Shown here: piece after piece, positions 54,896 through 64,000 of the stretch
How positions within the stretch are numbered: the stretch's first letter is position 1
How the letters are laid out: each line of letters starts with the position of its first letter
DNA from: Strigamia acuminata
Lineage: Eukaryota; Arthropoda; Chilopoda; Geophilomorpha; Linotaeniidae
Length of the DNA stretch: 64,000 bases
Direction: 5' to 3'
Assembly (NCBI GenBank): GCA_949358305.1
Contig: OX442314.1
Location: forward strand, 44,710,581 to 44,774,580
Made by a program: the position numbers and the translations under genes
Notes under the pieces: generated by a model
Seen by the model: the letters and a program-made list of their open reading frames with translations, nothing else
Told to the model about the DNA's origin: nothing
Databases searched by the model: none

Positions 54896-54908
54896 TCCCT
54901 CCCCCCTT
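54896..54908 (-). promoter_or_regulatory. Gypsy-3 polypurine tract
   Basis: Minus-strand AAGGGGGGAGGGA abuts the LTR. Confidence 0.85.
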
Positions 54909-56790
54909 AGGCTTTTATTATTCGAGATTTATCGAAGGGAATAAAAGGATAAGAGACAAGGAAAGTCATACAATAATAATGCGCCATGCGCAAAAACTAT
55001 ACAAATTTTCAAAAAGAAACAAAAAATAAATTAATTAAATGAAACGAAAATGATGCGCGTCTGCGCAAAGACTTAACAACTCTGTCTAAAATAATGCACG
55101 TAGTGCAAAGATTTAACAACCTTGTCAAAATAATAAACCAAAGTTAAACAACACTAGATTAAATATCAAAAATCAATTAAATTATTAAAGTTAAAGAATT
55201 AATAAATCACCATGGCTTTCAAAACAAATTTAAACTAAGATTTTTTGTAAAGTCACAATGGTAAATTTTAAATCATTTTACTCGAAATCACAAAACGAAA
55301 CAGGGACGACACAAGGAGGGCGAACACTAAACCTAAAGGGGCCGACGATACCTAGGACGGACGAGAGTCTATACATTTTATCCAAACAATTTATGAAATA
55401 AAAATTTTAAACACTTTTACTTTTTTGTATAAACAAACTTCTGCTTCTTGTATAAAAATCATCGAATAAACAATTTTAAAGTAAACAAAAATAAAGAGCC
55501 GACACATGAGAATTATCAGGAATCGTGATGGGATTTATTAAATCAGATTGGGTATTTATGTTATGGTAGAATGCGCGTAATTGCGCAAAACAAACAAACA
55601 ATAAAGGTAAGGTACAAAATTATGCAACCTGCATAAGGTAAGTATGATTTCAGGTTAAATAGGAACTTTTAAAATGGATGCGCGAAACTTTGCGCAAGGA
55701 TGATTAGGTTATTAATTCTATGAATGGAATGGAAAACAGAAACATATAATATTAGAAACATAACAAATACCCGCGCGCACAATACTACTCGTATTGCCAC
55801 GGAATTAAACACGTTGATTTCAAATATCACAGAATTAAAGTAATCATAAAAAATTAGTTAAATACCACAATAATCTTGATTAAATATTAAATATCCATAG
55901 AAAAAACATTCATTAAATAAATGAAAACATTGAATACTAACTTGAATCATTCCAGAATAATTGCGCTAAAAATAACAATGGAAATAAAAATTAAACAAAA
56001 TTAAATTCCTAAACTTCGGAAGAAATTATCATAATTAAATGAAGATAATTCTGGAATGATTATAGCACAAAAAGATATCAAAATCATTAAACTAGAATAA
56101 ATATTTCAATAATATGACTAGAAAATTATCAAAATCATAATTGCACTTAAATAAAATATAATGGTAGCACTAAAAATCCAATTGTCCGATTCTAAAGCAC
56201 TAAAAACGTAAAAATAATTAAATAAAAATATAAATTATCAGTGAGAATTATCACAATTGAAAAACGTGCGCAAAAAATAATAACACTTTATGATGAAACA
56301 CTAATAATAATTATTTGTTCTTCAAACCAACACACCACCGCTGCCCAAGCTCGTTCCATTAAGTCCTCCAACTCGAAAGATGTTTTACGGAGCGCCTCAT
56401 CAATGGAATCGCATGGCGGAACGGAAAAATGATGAAGATTTAAAGATGATGATGAATGTTGGTTGTGGATACCGTGAGGATATTTAAATGCAGGCCAGCC
56501 CAAACTCAACGCACAAATGCGGAGATATTTTATTAGGGCATTTACCAGAGATCCACGATCTGGCGGCGCATTTTGGACACAATTAGAGATGAAAATATGA
56601 TGAAAACACAAAATAATGATGAATAGTAGGTTAAAGTGCGCACAAAGTCTTCGCAAATCACCAGGATCCTCGCATCAAGTCCTTCAACTCAACGCCGAAG
56701 CGGAGGAATTTTACGAAGCGCCCATTGATGTGATCTCCCGACTTTAATTCGCAAAAAACTTGCACACAAAGTCACGTTTAGGATTGTTAT
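54909..56790 (-). other. Gypsy-3 3' untranslated region with recurring small inverted repeats
   Basis: No ORF is recognised in 1.9 kb between ORF3 and the LTR. Short inverted repeats of the form TGCGC-gap-GCGCA recur at 54980-54992, 55054-55067, 55572-55587 and 55679-55696. A TGCAC-gap-GTGCA variant stands at 55095-55107, and one inside the LTR at 54747-54769. Confidence 0.6.
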
Positions 56791-58965
56791 TCACTCGAAT
56801 TCCAAGGTTTGACGATGTTGAGGATCTCGGAAATAAATTAGCATATTAAATGCCACTTCTACCACAACACGTCGCGCATCTTGGAATGTACGTGCACCCT
56901 GCCGATTTATTTCGAAAAGACAGTGAGCCAAAAAATATTCTCCATACCTCCGGTAGAGAAGATGCAATAGCGGATCAGCCTCTGAACGAAACATATGCAA
57001 GTCCGCAATGGCCAAAGATCGGAAAAGCTGTCGCTGAGCCCGAATCGACATATCAAATTGGAGACATCCTCGTTCTCCCTCAGCAAAGTTACAACGAATT
57101 GTGGTGGGAGGCATCAAGCTTGGAAGAAGTTCCAAAGTTATGAATGGTTGGGTTGCATCCCACTCACCTTGTCTTGTGCGTGGGGCAGGAGGCAGGAACA
57201 CGTATCGATAAACAGTCGAACACCGTATTTCGCGCAATTCAGTTAAACGGGTCCGCTCTCGATTTCGTCTGAATTCCTCCTCACTAGCCTCCTCCACGGC
57301 TCGTCTATCCGCCCAATGTCGCTCGCCGAGCCGTTCTATCTCCATTTCATATCTCCGCATATATTCCAGATTTCGTCGCTTGTTGCCTCCCTCGCGTCGT
57401 TCACGTCGCCTCAAAATCTGGTGAAGTACCTGGGAGACTTCTTCATGCATCGCCCATATTAACAACTCCAAGGCATTTACTCGATCATAAAGGTCACATT
57501 GACTCAAACGGTGCTGAATCTGGTTAGACATGGCCCGTATGCGCAGAAGCATTTCGTTAAATACCTCTTGGAAATCGGCTTGTAGGATGTTAAAATCACG
57601 GTCCATCATAAAATTTATCAAAGTTATCCAACCTCGGCGCTCCATATAGAATCTGGATGATGGAAAGTGCACGTCTCGCGCATATACATTTACCTCATAT
57701 CGGTTTAATAACTCGTAAACGACTTCAAATGTATGCACCGGTTTTGTGCTGATTCCATATCTATCTGTGGATAAATCACAATGAGTAGCTGACGTAATTG
57801 TTGATGTACCATCGCCCAGCTGGGGGTGTGCTGACTCTAAATGAGACCCTGTCAAGTACAATCGATCAGAGACAGTTACTGTGCTGTTAGGAGGTATAGT
57901 TGCGCTAGTATTTCCTGGGGGTGCATTTGGTACCACTCGAAAATGGGATACAAGGACAGGCTGCGACGTTTTGCGAGGTACGATCTTCACAGTGGATTGG
58001 CGACTCTGAGCACCCGAAGCTGGTCTTCGGGTTGGAGATCGCGGCAAATTAACTGTGCGCGGATCCTTGGCCTTTTTCTTGGGTCCTTGCGCATTTATGA
58101 CTTGATCAGGAGGTGTCTCGATAATTACCTCATTAATTGGTCCCAATAAAGGTGGAGTAATACTTAACTCGGATCCACAGTCTCGAACTGGCGGCGTGCT
58201 GGCCCGTTCCCGCTCAATCTCCTCGTTTTCCTGTTCTATCATTCCGTCCAATAGTGCACCATCATACCCGCAACATAAATTCAAAGTCAAGTCCGGAGAT
58301 GCAGGTGTCAGGCTGGGTTGCGCTTCAAACTGCGACGAGGCGCTTGCAAATAACGCATCATCGTCGTCACCACTGCTCCAGCTATCATCAGCGTCTACTG
58401 GCAAGTCTGACAAATGCGCAACAGCCCGCGCAATAGCCTCTTGAACCTGATGTACATTACCATTGATAGTTTCCTGAAGAGACGGAATAACTTCTCGTCC
58501 CATTATTGCACGTGTTGCAGGCTGCTCATGATGTAGTGGATCCTCAGCCGGCGAGTCAAGAAGTTGGGCGATGCTGGTACCAGGATAAATCCACCGACGA
58601 AGGTTAACATGATTTGTTTGCGCCATTCGTCGCGCACGCTGCCAATACCAGCGATGTACCGTCTCGAATCGCAGAACTGAAGCCGGGCTCCCGTTGAGCG
58701 TCCTAAAGGGTGGAAACGTAACACCGCCAATATTAATGTTGTCTTGCCTGCGTCGACGCAACGCCCATCCAAAAATCTGTCTCATCCAAACCGCGAATAG
58801 ACTCCTTGGCAAGTCCCCATTCCCGTTGCATGCTCGACAGGTGGGAGCGGCTCGCGGCGGGTCCTCCTCCATACCGTGACCTGAGCAAACTGGACATATC
58901 TCGTGGCTTGGAAAACCCACACCGAATGTCTCTACAAAGGGTTCCTCGTCCCGATTGGCATCCAT
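56791..58965 (-). CDS. Gypsy-3 ORF3: 724-aa accessory protein with DnaJ-like zinc module
   Basis: Cysteines 24, 27, 43 and 46 form CPVCSGHG, a 15-residue gap and CRACNGNG, the same spacing as in Gypsy-1 ORF3. Tryptophan and arginine-rich sequence follows (about 57-125), again as in that protein. The middle (about 165-370) is acidic then basic and low-complexity. The C-terminal half (about 375-724) looks folded, with a highly charged helical stretch at about 520-590 (RRRERREGG, YEMEIERLGERHWADRR). I know no family for it. No signal peptide or membrane segment is evident. It starts about 800 bases after the pol stop, so it needs a separate or spliced transcript. It may act in RNA packaging, nuclear import or chromatin targeting; all of these are guesses. 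Confidence 0.82.
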   Translation of the reverse strand: MDANRDEEPFVETFGVGFPSHEICPVCSGHGMEEDPPRAAPTCRACNGNGDLPRSLFAVWMRQIFGWALRRRRQDNINIGGVTFPPFRTLNGSPASVLRFETVHRWYWQRARRMAQTNHVNLRRWIYPGTSIAQLLDSPAEDPLHHEQPATRAIMGREVIPSLQETINGNVHQVQEAIARAVAHLSDLPVDADDSWSSGDDDDALFASASSQFEAQPSLTPASPDLTLNLCCGYDGALLDGMIEQENEEIERERASTPPVRDCGSELSITPPLLGPINEVIIETPPDQVINAQGPKKKAKDPRTVNLPRSPTRRPASGAQSRQSTVKIVPRKTSQPVLVSHFRVVPNAPPGNTSATIPPNSTVTVSDRLYLTGSHLESAHPQLGDGTSTITSATHCDLSTDRYGISTKPVHTFEVVYELLNRYEVNVYARDVHFPSSRFYMERRGWITLINFMMDRDFNILQADFQEVFNEMLLRIRAMSNQIQHRLSQCDLYDRVNALELLIWAMHEEVSQVLHQILRRRERREGGNKRRNLEYMRRYEMEIERLGERHWADRRAVEEASEEEFRRNRERTRLTELREIRCSTVYRYVFLPPAPRTRQGEWDATQPFITLELLPSLMPPTTIRCNFAEGERGCLQFDMSIRAQRQLFRSLAIADLHMFRSEADPLLHLLYRRYGEYFLAHCLFEINRQGARTFQDARRVVVEVAFNMLIYFRDPQHRQTLEFE

Positions 58966-59766
58966 GTTGGTTTCGATATTCGTTGGAAATATAATGCGCC
59001 TAAGTTGGTGGAGGCAATGCTTATATAAATATACAAAACAACTAATACGTTTGACAAACGATACTCACAATTATCAAGCGCAACAACACGAACGCGCACA
59101 GAACGAAACAAACAACGAGGACTAAAGAATATTCCTAGGAATGTAACAAGTCGTAAAACCTTGCTTCGAGAAGCTTCGATGAACGATTGAAAACTCGCAC
59201 ATGCAATAAAGTCGGGTTCGAGGTTAGACACTAACTAATTACAATAGAAGGGCGACATTCAGTGTTGGAATTCCGAAGTTAACGAAGGTTGTCTTCGCTC
59301 AAAACTCTTGTTTCAAAGTGATTAAATAAGGATGGTGAGATAAACAAGTAATAATACAGAACACAGAATATTAATTTAAATAAAGTGCGCATAAATTATA
59401 TTAATTGAATAATTTAAATGAATTGTGGAAATAACCACGTGCTATTGTTTAGAGGTTAATTGGCATCGCGCACTCTGGTGACGGACATAGTCCCTAATTG
59501 AAATGGACTTAGTTATTTTCCAGTCGCGAGTGAATGTAAACATGAAACACATAACACCAAACATTAAATATAAAATATGAAGAAAATATAAAATAGCATA
59601 GAAATTAGGATGAATAAATTTAGAATGAAAGGAAAAATAATTTTTAAACAAAATAGGTAGTAAAGATAGATTTACACCGGATTACACTTGGTTTTTTTTT
59701 TTGTTTTGTTGTTTCGTTTGTGTTTTCCCCTTTTTTTTTTTATTTAGCTTAGAAAATAGAAGAAAA
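58966..59766. other. Spacer between Gypsy-3 pol and ORF3
   Basis: AT-rich, no ORF recognised. A run of T on the plus strand at 59690-59755 is purine-rich on the coding strand and could be an internal priming tract or untranslated leader. Confidence 0.5.
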
Positions 59767-62700
59767 TTACTTAAATGAAAGAAAATAGGCAGAAAAAATA
59801 TCTAAAGTGTTGACAGTAAAAATTTCAACATGTTTATCAATAATTTCAACGTCTTTTAAAGTTAAAAAGTTGGCCTCGGCAAAAAACCAATGTCGCAACT
59901 CTACGACATTATAAGGCTGGGTTTTTTGGCCGTTTTCATCCATTAGGATTACTGTATTGGGGCCCACCAATCTATGTATAATATATACACCTTCAGTCCG
60001 TTGGCGTAAACCTGCTGCGAATTGTTTATCGGCAGACGAAGGTTGCCGATTGCGCAAAGTTACCCAGTCGCCAGGACGAAAGTCATGGGGGCGCCGTTTT
60101 AAATCGAACCATTTTTTGTGTCGAATTTGGGACTCGCGCAAGTTGTTAATCGCGCTTTCTCGCATTCTACGCATATGTTCGTGCAAATTTTCAGCTTCCA
60201 CGGGCGGCAACGGTTCTCCGTCATCCGTGTCGCTATCCAGGTCGCCCGGAAATCGAGCTTCCTGGCCTGTTACCATTTTAAAGGGTGAATACTTTAAAGA
60301 AATTTGATACGCTGAATTAATCGCGAGCACGAAATAGCCAATGTTGACGTCCCATCTAGTATGGTCATCATCAATATATGCTAATATACAGTTCTTTAAT
60401 GATTGGTTAAGCCTTTCCGCAATATTACCTTGCGGGTGATATGCGGCGGTATATCTATTTATTGCGCCAAGTTGCTGGATTTGGCTACGAAATTCTGGTG
60501 AGCGAAAAGCAGGCGCATTATCGCTGATAATTATTTTGGGAAAACCCCATCTTTTGCAGAATTTCTGAATTTGTTTCACCGTAGTGGCTATATTTGAGTT
60601 TTCGGTTAGACGTACGTCTAACCATCGGCTAGCAGAGTCGACCATCACAAAGGCATAGCAATGTCCCTCTGTAGATCGAGGTTTCTTGCCGTAATAGTCG
60701 ATGTAGATAGCAGAGAAAAGATGACGCGATCTGGACATTATCATTTTTCCATATGGGAGTCTGTTAAGGGGTTTAGCTCTTTGACACGCTTCGCAAACCT
60801 GTATCCATGTTCGAATATCTTCGCGCATGTTTGGCCAAAATACGCGCGATTTAATGCGATGGAGTGTTCGTTCTTGCCCCATATGCCCAACTACGGGAGG
60901 ATAGTGCATTGCGCGGAAATATCTTTCTCTAAGTTCAAATGGGAGATATATTTGGCGCCTCTTTCTAATTTCATTAATATGGACAGGAGGGAAGCGACAT
61001 AACATCTCTTTATACATGCCGAAATCTTGCGCGTCAGCCACGATTTTAGCAGCCTCATCTGGATCAAGTGGTAACATTTGGGCAGTTAAATAAAATATCA
61101 ACTCACGCGACCAGGGGTCCTGTCTTTGCGCAACGATGATTTCAGCAGCAGTAGGCAACAGCTCGAACGGAGGATGTTCGATTGGTGGATCGTGCTCCAA
61201 TTCGGCTTGCTTCTCTGCTTCAGTCCTCGAATCTTCAATTACTGTCCTTTCCCGTCGCGGACGCAATCTCGATGGAGTTCTTCGCGCTGATGTTGAAGGC
61301 GCATAATAACTCCTTGTCGGTGGCGACATATCACGAATGGGTCCAAAACTGTCTTCAGATGATGTAGAGTCAGAATCCGGGTCCGAAGTATATCCCTCCG
61401 GCCTCTGCTGTCCTGATGGTCCCGCCGCATCATCATACATCACTGGTTCAGAAGGTTGACGCGGAGAAATAACAGGAAAATCAGTGATAGGAATTGAAGG
61501 AGTTGGGGAAGGAGTTGGTAAATCTGGAATTTCAGGAGAAGGTCTTGGAATGGGCCTTCGATGGCTATCGGATTGAATTATTGGTGCAGGAACTCCAGTG
61601 ATTCGACGGAAATTTCGTCGTATTTTATCCACCAAAGTTCCAGGTGTCGGCAATTGTGATGGCGCCGAAGCAGTCTTTTTTCTAAAATTAGACGGATTTA
61701 TTGGCGCAGGAATTCTGGTTGGAATAATTGCCGAAGGAGGAATGGAACTAGGAATAGGAGTGGATATTGGAGTTGCAGGAGGGGTAGGAATAGGTAAGGG
61801 TGGTGGAATTAAAACTGATTTAGGTTTGGGTTTCACCACATGGGAAGGAATAGCGGATTTACGTCGCACTGCCTTCAACCTTCCTACTTGCTGAGATTTC
61901 AATAACTTTGGAAATGTCCATTTTCTGATAGTTCCAGCATACCTGGGTGGTAGCCATGGTGGTGTTTTAGGAATTAAAGATGGATCTTTTAATCTAGCTC
62001 GAGTTCGTGTAGCTATTGCTCGTTTAGCACGAGGAGATAAAATTGGCACAATATTAATTTTACGTGGTCTTCCTCGTTTCTTTATCAGAATTGGGATTAA
62101 AGAGCGCTGTCGACGAGTTCGCAAAGGCACTGAAACACGAACTGGTGATGAATTAGGAGTTTTTACTTGTGAGGTCGGTTGCACAACTGGGGCTGGTGCA
62201 ACCGGAGGGATTGTAACCGGCGGTGCCCTCGTTGGAGGAGTAGCTACGTCAGTAGAAGATGGAATTTGCGCACCTGAAGTCGGCGCATTTCCAATCACCT
62301 TCCTTGTACCAGTTGGTCGAGGAATAAGAGATTTTTTCTTATTTTTCTTCTTAGTCGGTGAAGATGCTGCAATGAGAGGCACTTTTTTAAATTTAGATTT
62401 AAATAACTTTCGAAACTGCAAATTAATGTCTTTTGGCAATTCCTTGATGATATTAAGTGCAGGCCACTCGTTACAATCATCAAAATAGGCAAGGTAGCAC
62501 GCCTCGTCGACCTCCGGGCTGTCATCCTCATCGTCGACTTCAGGTGGGTCGACAGGAGCTCGACTCAGTGCATCCGCTACCTTATTTTTGCATCCTGAGC
62601 AGTGCAAAAACGTGAATTTATAATCACTTAACGATAATACCCAACGGGCTAAACGTCCAGTTGGTTCCCTTTGCTGAAATAACCACTTAAGAGATTGATG

Positions 62701-63999
62701 GTCGCTCTCGAGGTAGAATGGCATCATCTCGAGGTATGCGCGAAAGCGTTTGACACCCCAAACCGCGGCCAAACACTCGATTTCGGTTACTTTATAGTTC
62801 TTTTCAGCGCTGTTTAATGCGCGAGAGGCAAATGCGATTGGAATTCTCACACCTTCATCGTTAAGTTGCATTAAAGCAGCACCTAATCCAGAATAACTAG
62901 CATCGGTCTGCAGTATAAATGGTTTTTTCCAACTGGGAAAACGTCTTTTCAGTGTTGGTATCGCAATCTGGTCTTTCAGATATTCGAACGCTAATTGCTG
63001 CGCATCTGTCCAAATCCAAATTGCGTCCTTTTTAAGCAATGGTCGGAAAACTTCGCTAATTTTGGAAAAATTTGCAATGAATGATTGGTAATAACCTACC
63101 ATGCCTTTAAATCGTTGTAATTCGCGCAAATTGGTTGGCGCGGGATAATTTTGAATAGCAACCACTTTCTTTGGATTTGGTGTAATCTGGCCAGATTCCA
63201 CGATGTGTCCCAAAACCTCGAGTCTTTTTTGACAAAGCTCAGTTTTGTTGGCGTTCATGGTGAATCCAGCGTTGAACAATTCCTCTAAAACGAGGCGCAA
63301 ATGTTGCACGTGTTCCTCGAAAGTTCGGCTAAAAATAATCACGTCATCAATATACACAAATACAAATTTGTAAAGATACTTTGCAAGAGTCTTATTCATC
63401 GCTCGTTGGAGGGTAGCGGGTCCGTTGATAGGTCCGAAAGGCATGCGCACATATTCGAATAAACCTCGATGTGTTATAAAAGCTAAATACCGTTCGTCAC
63501 CTTTGCGCACGCCGATCTGATGGAAAGCTTCGCGTCCGTCGATTATCGAAAACCAATGCGCACCTCCCAAATAGGCAAAGATGTTATCAATGTCCGGAAG
63601 TGGGTAAACGTCCGGAATTGTTTGTGCATTAATGGGGCGAAAATCCATAGCAGTTCTCCATTCACCTGTCTTCTTGGGTACGACGACTGGAGCGACGGCG
63701 CAATCACTTTGGGATCGCCGAATAATACCTTGCTGCAGCTTTTTGTCAATATATTTATCAATTATCGCCTTTTTCGCAGGGTTTACCGGGCGCACAGGGA
63801 CATGAATTGGACGAAAATCCGGTTTCAGGTTCACCTCGTACTCGGTGTTATTACATAAACCAATTTCTTCGCGAAAGATTTGCGAAACGGGCTGCAATGT
63901 TTTAATTAATAGTTTTATCTGTGGCACTGTTAATTGGTTCCACAACTGGTGGTAAATCCAATCTAAATCGGTCGGATCTCCACTAGGTTGGTACTGCAA
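59767..63999 (-). CDS. pol: Gypsy-3 pol with a ~420-aa insert between RNase H and integrase (partial)
   Basis: The frame is open at the window edge. Numbering from the first visible methionine, reverse transcriptase shows D154 (SIIDGREAFHQI) and YIDD at 216-219; RNase H starts near 360 (TDASYSG) and ends at DALS about 477. Residues about 515-935 (62457-61197) are a proline-, serine- and arginine-rich insert with an AT-hook-like KKRGRPRK at about 640-647 and an acidic SDPDSDSTSSEDS patch. The integrase zinc domain (about 1032-1073) and core follow with D1101 (IYIDYYG), D1160 (SDNAPAF) and E1195 (IAERLNQ). Usual Gypsy pol proteins have only about 100 residues between RNase H and integrase. The insert is in frame and reading through it needs no intron. 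Confidence 0.92.
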   Translation of the reverse strand: MQYQPSGDPTDLDWIYHQLWNQLTVPQIKLLIKTLQPVSQIFREEIGLCNNTEYEVNLKPDFRPIHVPVRPVNPAKKAIIDKYIDKKLQQGIIRRSQSDCAVAPVVVPKKTGEWRTAMDFRPINAQTIPDVYPLPDIDNIFAYLGGAHWFSIIDGREAFHQIGVRKGDERYLAFITHRGLFEYVRMPFGPINGPATLQRAMNKTLAKYLYKFVFVYIDDVIIFSRTFEEHVQHLRLVLEELFNAGFTMNANKTELCQKRLEVLGHIVESGQITPNPKKVVAIQNYPAPTNLRELQRFKGMVGYYQSFIANFSKISEVFRPLLKKDAIWIWTDAQQLAFEYLKDQIAIPTLKRRFPSWKKPFILQTDASYSGLGAALMQLNDEGVRIPIAFASRALNSAEKNYKVTEIECLAAVWGVKRFRAYLEMMPFYLESDHQSLKWLFQQREPTGRLARWVLSLSDYKFTFLHCSGCKNKVADALSRAPVDPPEVDDEDDSPEVDEACYLAYFDDCNEWPALNIIKELPKDINLQFRKLFKSKFKKVPLIAASSPTKKKNKKKSLIPRPTGTRKVIGNAPTSGAQIPSSTDVATPPTRAPPVTIPPVAPAPVVQPTSQVKTPNSSPVRVSVPLRTRRQRSLIPILIKKRGRPRKINIVPILSPRAKRAIATRTRARLKDPSLIPKTPPWLPPRYAGTIRKWTFPKLLKSQQVGRLKAVRRKSAIPSHVVKPKPKSVLIPPPLPIPTPPATPISTPIPSSIPPSAIIPTRIPAPINPSNFRKKTASAPSQLPTPGTLVDKIRRNFRRITGVPAPIIQSDSHRRPIPRPSPEIPDLPTPSPTPSIPITDFPVISPRQPSEPVMYDDAAGPSGQQRPEGYTSDPDSDSTSSEDSFGPIRDMSPPTRSYYAPSTSARRTPSRLRPRRERTVIEDSRTEAEKQAELEHDPPIEHPPFELLPTAAEIIVAQRQDPWSRELIFYLTAQMLPLDPDEAAKIVADAQDFGMYKEMLCRFPPVHINEIRKRRQIYLPFELRERYFRAMHYPPVVGHMGQERTLHRIKSRVFWPNMREDIRTWIQVCEACQRAKPLNRLPYGKMIMSRSRHLFSAIYIDYYGKKPRSTEGHCYAFVMVDSASRWLDVRLTENSNIATTVKQIQKFCKRWGFPKIIISDNAPAFRSPEFRSQIQQLGAINRYTAAYHPQGNIAERLNQSLKNCILAYIDDDHTRWDVNIGYFVLAINSAYQISLKYSPFKMVTGQEARFPGDLDSDTDDGEPLPPVEAENLHEHMRRMRESAINNLRESQIRHKKWFDLKRRPHDFRPGDWVTLRNRQPSSADKQFAAGLRQRTEGVYIIHRLVGPNTVILMDENGQKTQPYNVVELRHWFFAEANFLTLKDVEIIDKHVEIFTVNTLDIFSAYFLSFK

Positions 64000-64000
64000 A

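Larger units (their letters stand above)
53788..64000 (-). mobile_element. Gypsy-3: Ty3/Gypsy retrotransposon, 3' part, cut by the window edge
   Basis: From right to left: pol (reverse transcriptase, RNase H, insert, integrase), an 800-base gap, ORF3 (724 aa), a 1.9-kb untranslated region, a polypurine tract and a 3' LTR. Gag, protease and 5' LTR lie beyond 64000. All visible frames are open. The arrangement pol then ORF3 with a zinc module matches Gypsy-1, so the two are related at some depth. Confidence 0.88.

Overview
The window is eukaryotic, AT-rich, repeat-dense animal DNA. Host exons are short and separated by GT-AG introns, often only 50-90 bases. The recognisable host genes are a P2X-type ATP-gated channel and the C-terminal exon of checkpoint kinase Chk1. 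The mobile elements are BEL/Pao and Ty3/Gypsy retrotransposons, Tc1/mariner and MULE relics, and TIR elements. Compact introns, P2X and this element mix suggest an invertebrate, most likely an arthropod of crustacean type. That assignment is inference and the species cannot be named from the sequence.

Layout: 0.46-0.95 kb carries the last exons of a P2X paralogue (+). From 1.79 to 15.2 kb lies a small host-type gene whose last exon is split by Gypsy-1 (2636-14978, minus strand). Gypsy-1 has 623-bp LTRs with no difference seen, a polypurine tract, a 4-bp target duplication, gag, pol and a third ORF; its pol is split by a 1.55-kb TIR element. From 15.4 to 27.3 kb two diverged, inverted 2-kb arms flank a Chk1 C-terminal exon, a P2X exon fragment, a cysteine-rich gene and Gypsy-2 (19335-24851, minus), whose pol is split by a 599-bp TA-flanked element. 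A 14-finger C2H2 zinc-finger gene (minus) lies at 28.4-29.6 kb. From 30.3 to 40.5 kb a nine-exon P2X gene (+) carries a TTA-flanked MITE in intron 2. Its intron 6 holds a complete antisense BEL/Pao element (31901-38386, 1759-aa ORF) and a 20-bp satellite. The 40.5-53.5 kb stretch is a graveyard: nested MITEs, LTR fragments, an A-B-A'-B' duplicated segment with Tc1 relics, an ORF3 pseudogene and a MULE relic. From 53.8 kb to the right edge lies a third Gypsy element (minus), with its 3' LTR, a 724-aa ORF3 and a pol containing a roughly 420-aa basic proline-rich insert.

The most distinctive signal is an accessory ORF after pol, where an env gene would sit. It occurs in Gypsy-1 (421 aa), Gypsy-3 (724 aa) and as a frameshifted relic near 49.4 kb. 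In the two intact copies it begins with a DnaJ-like zinc module with the same CxxC-x15-CxxC spacing, and no copy shows signal-peptide or membrane features. It looks like a lineage-specific nuclear or RNA-binding accessory protein rather than an envelope. Function and novelty are inference and need database comparison.
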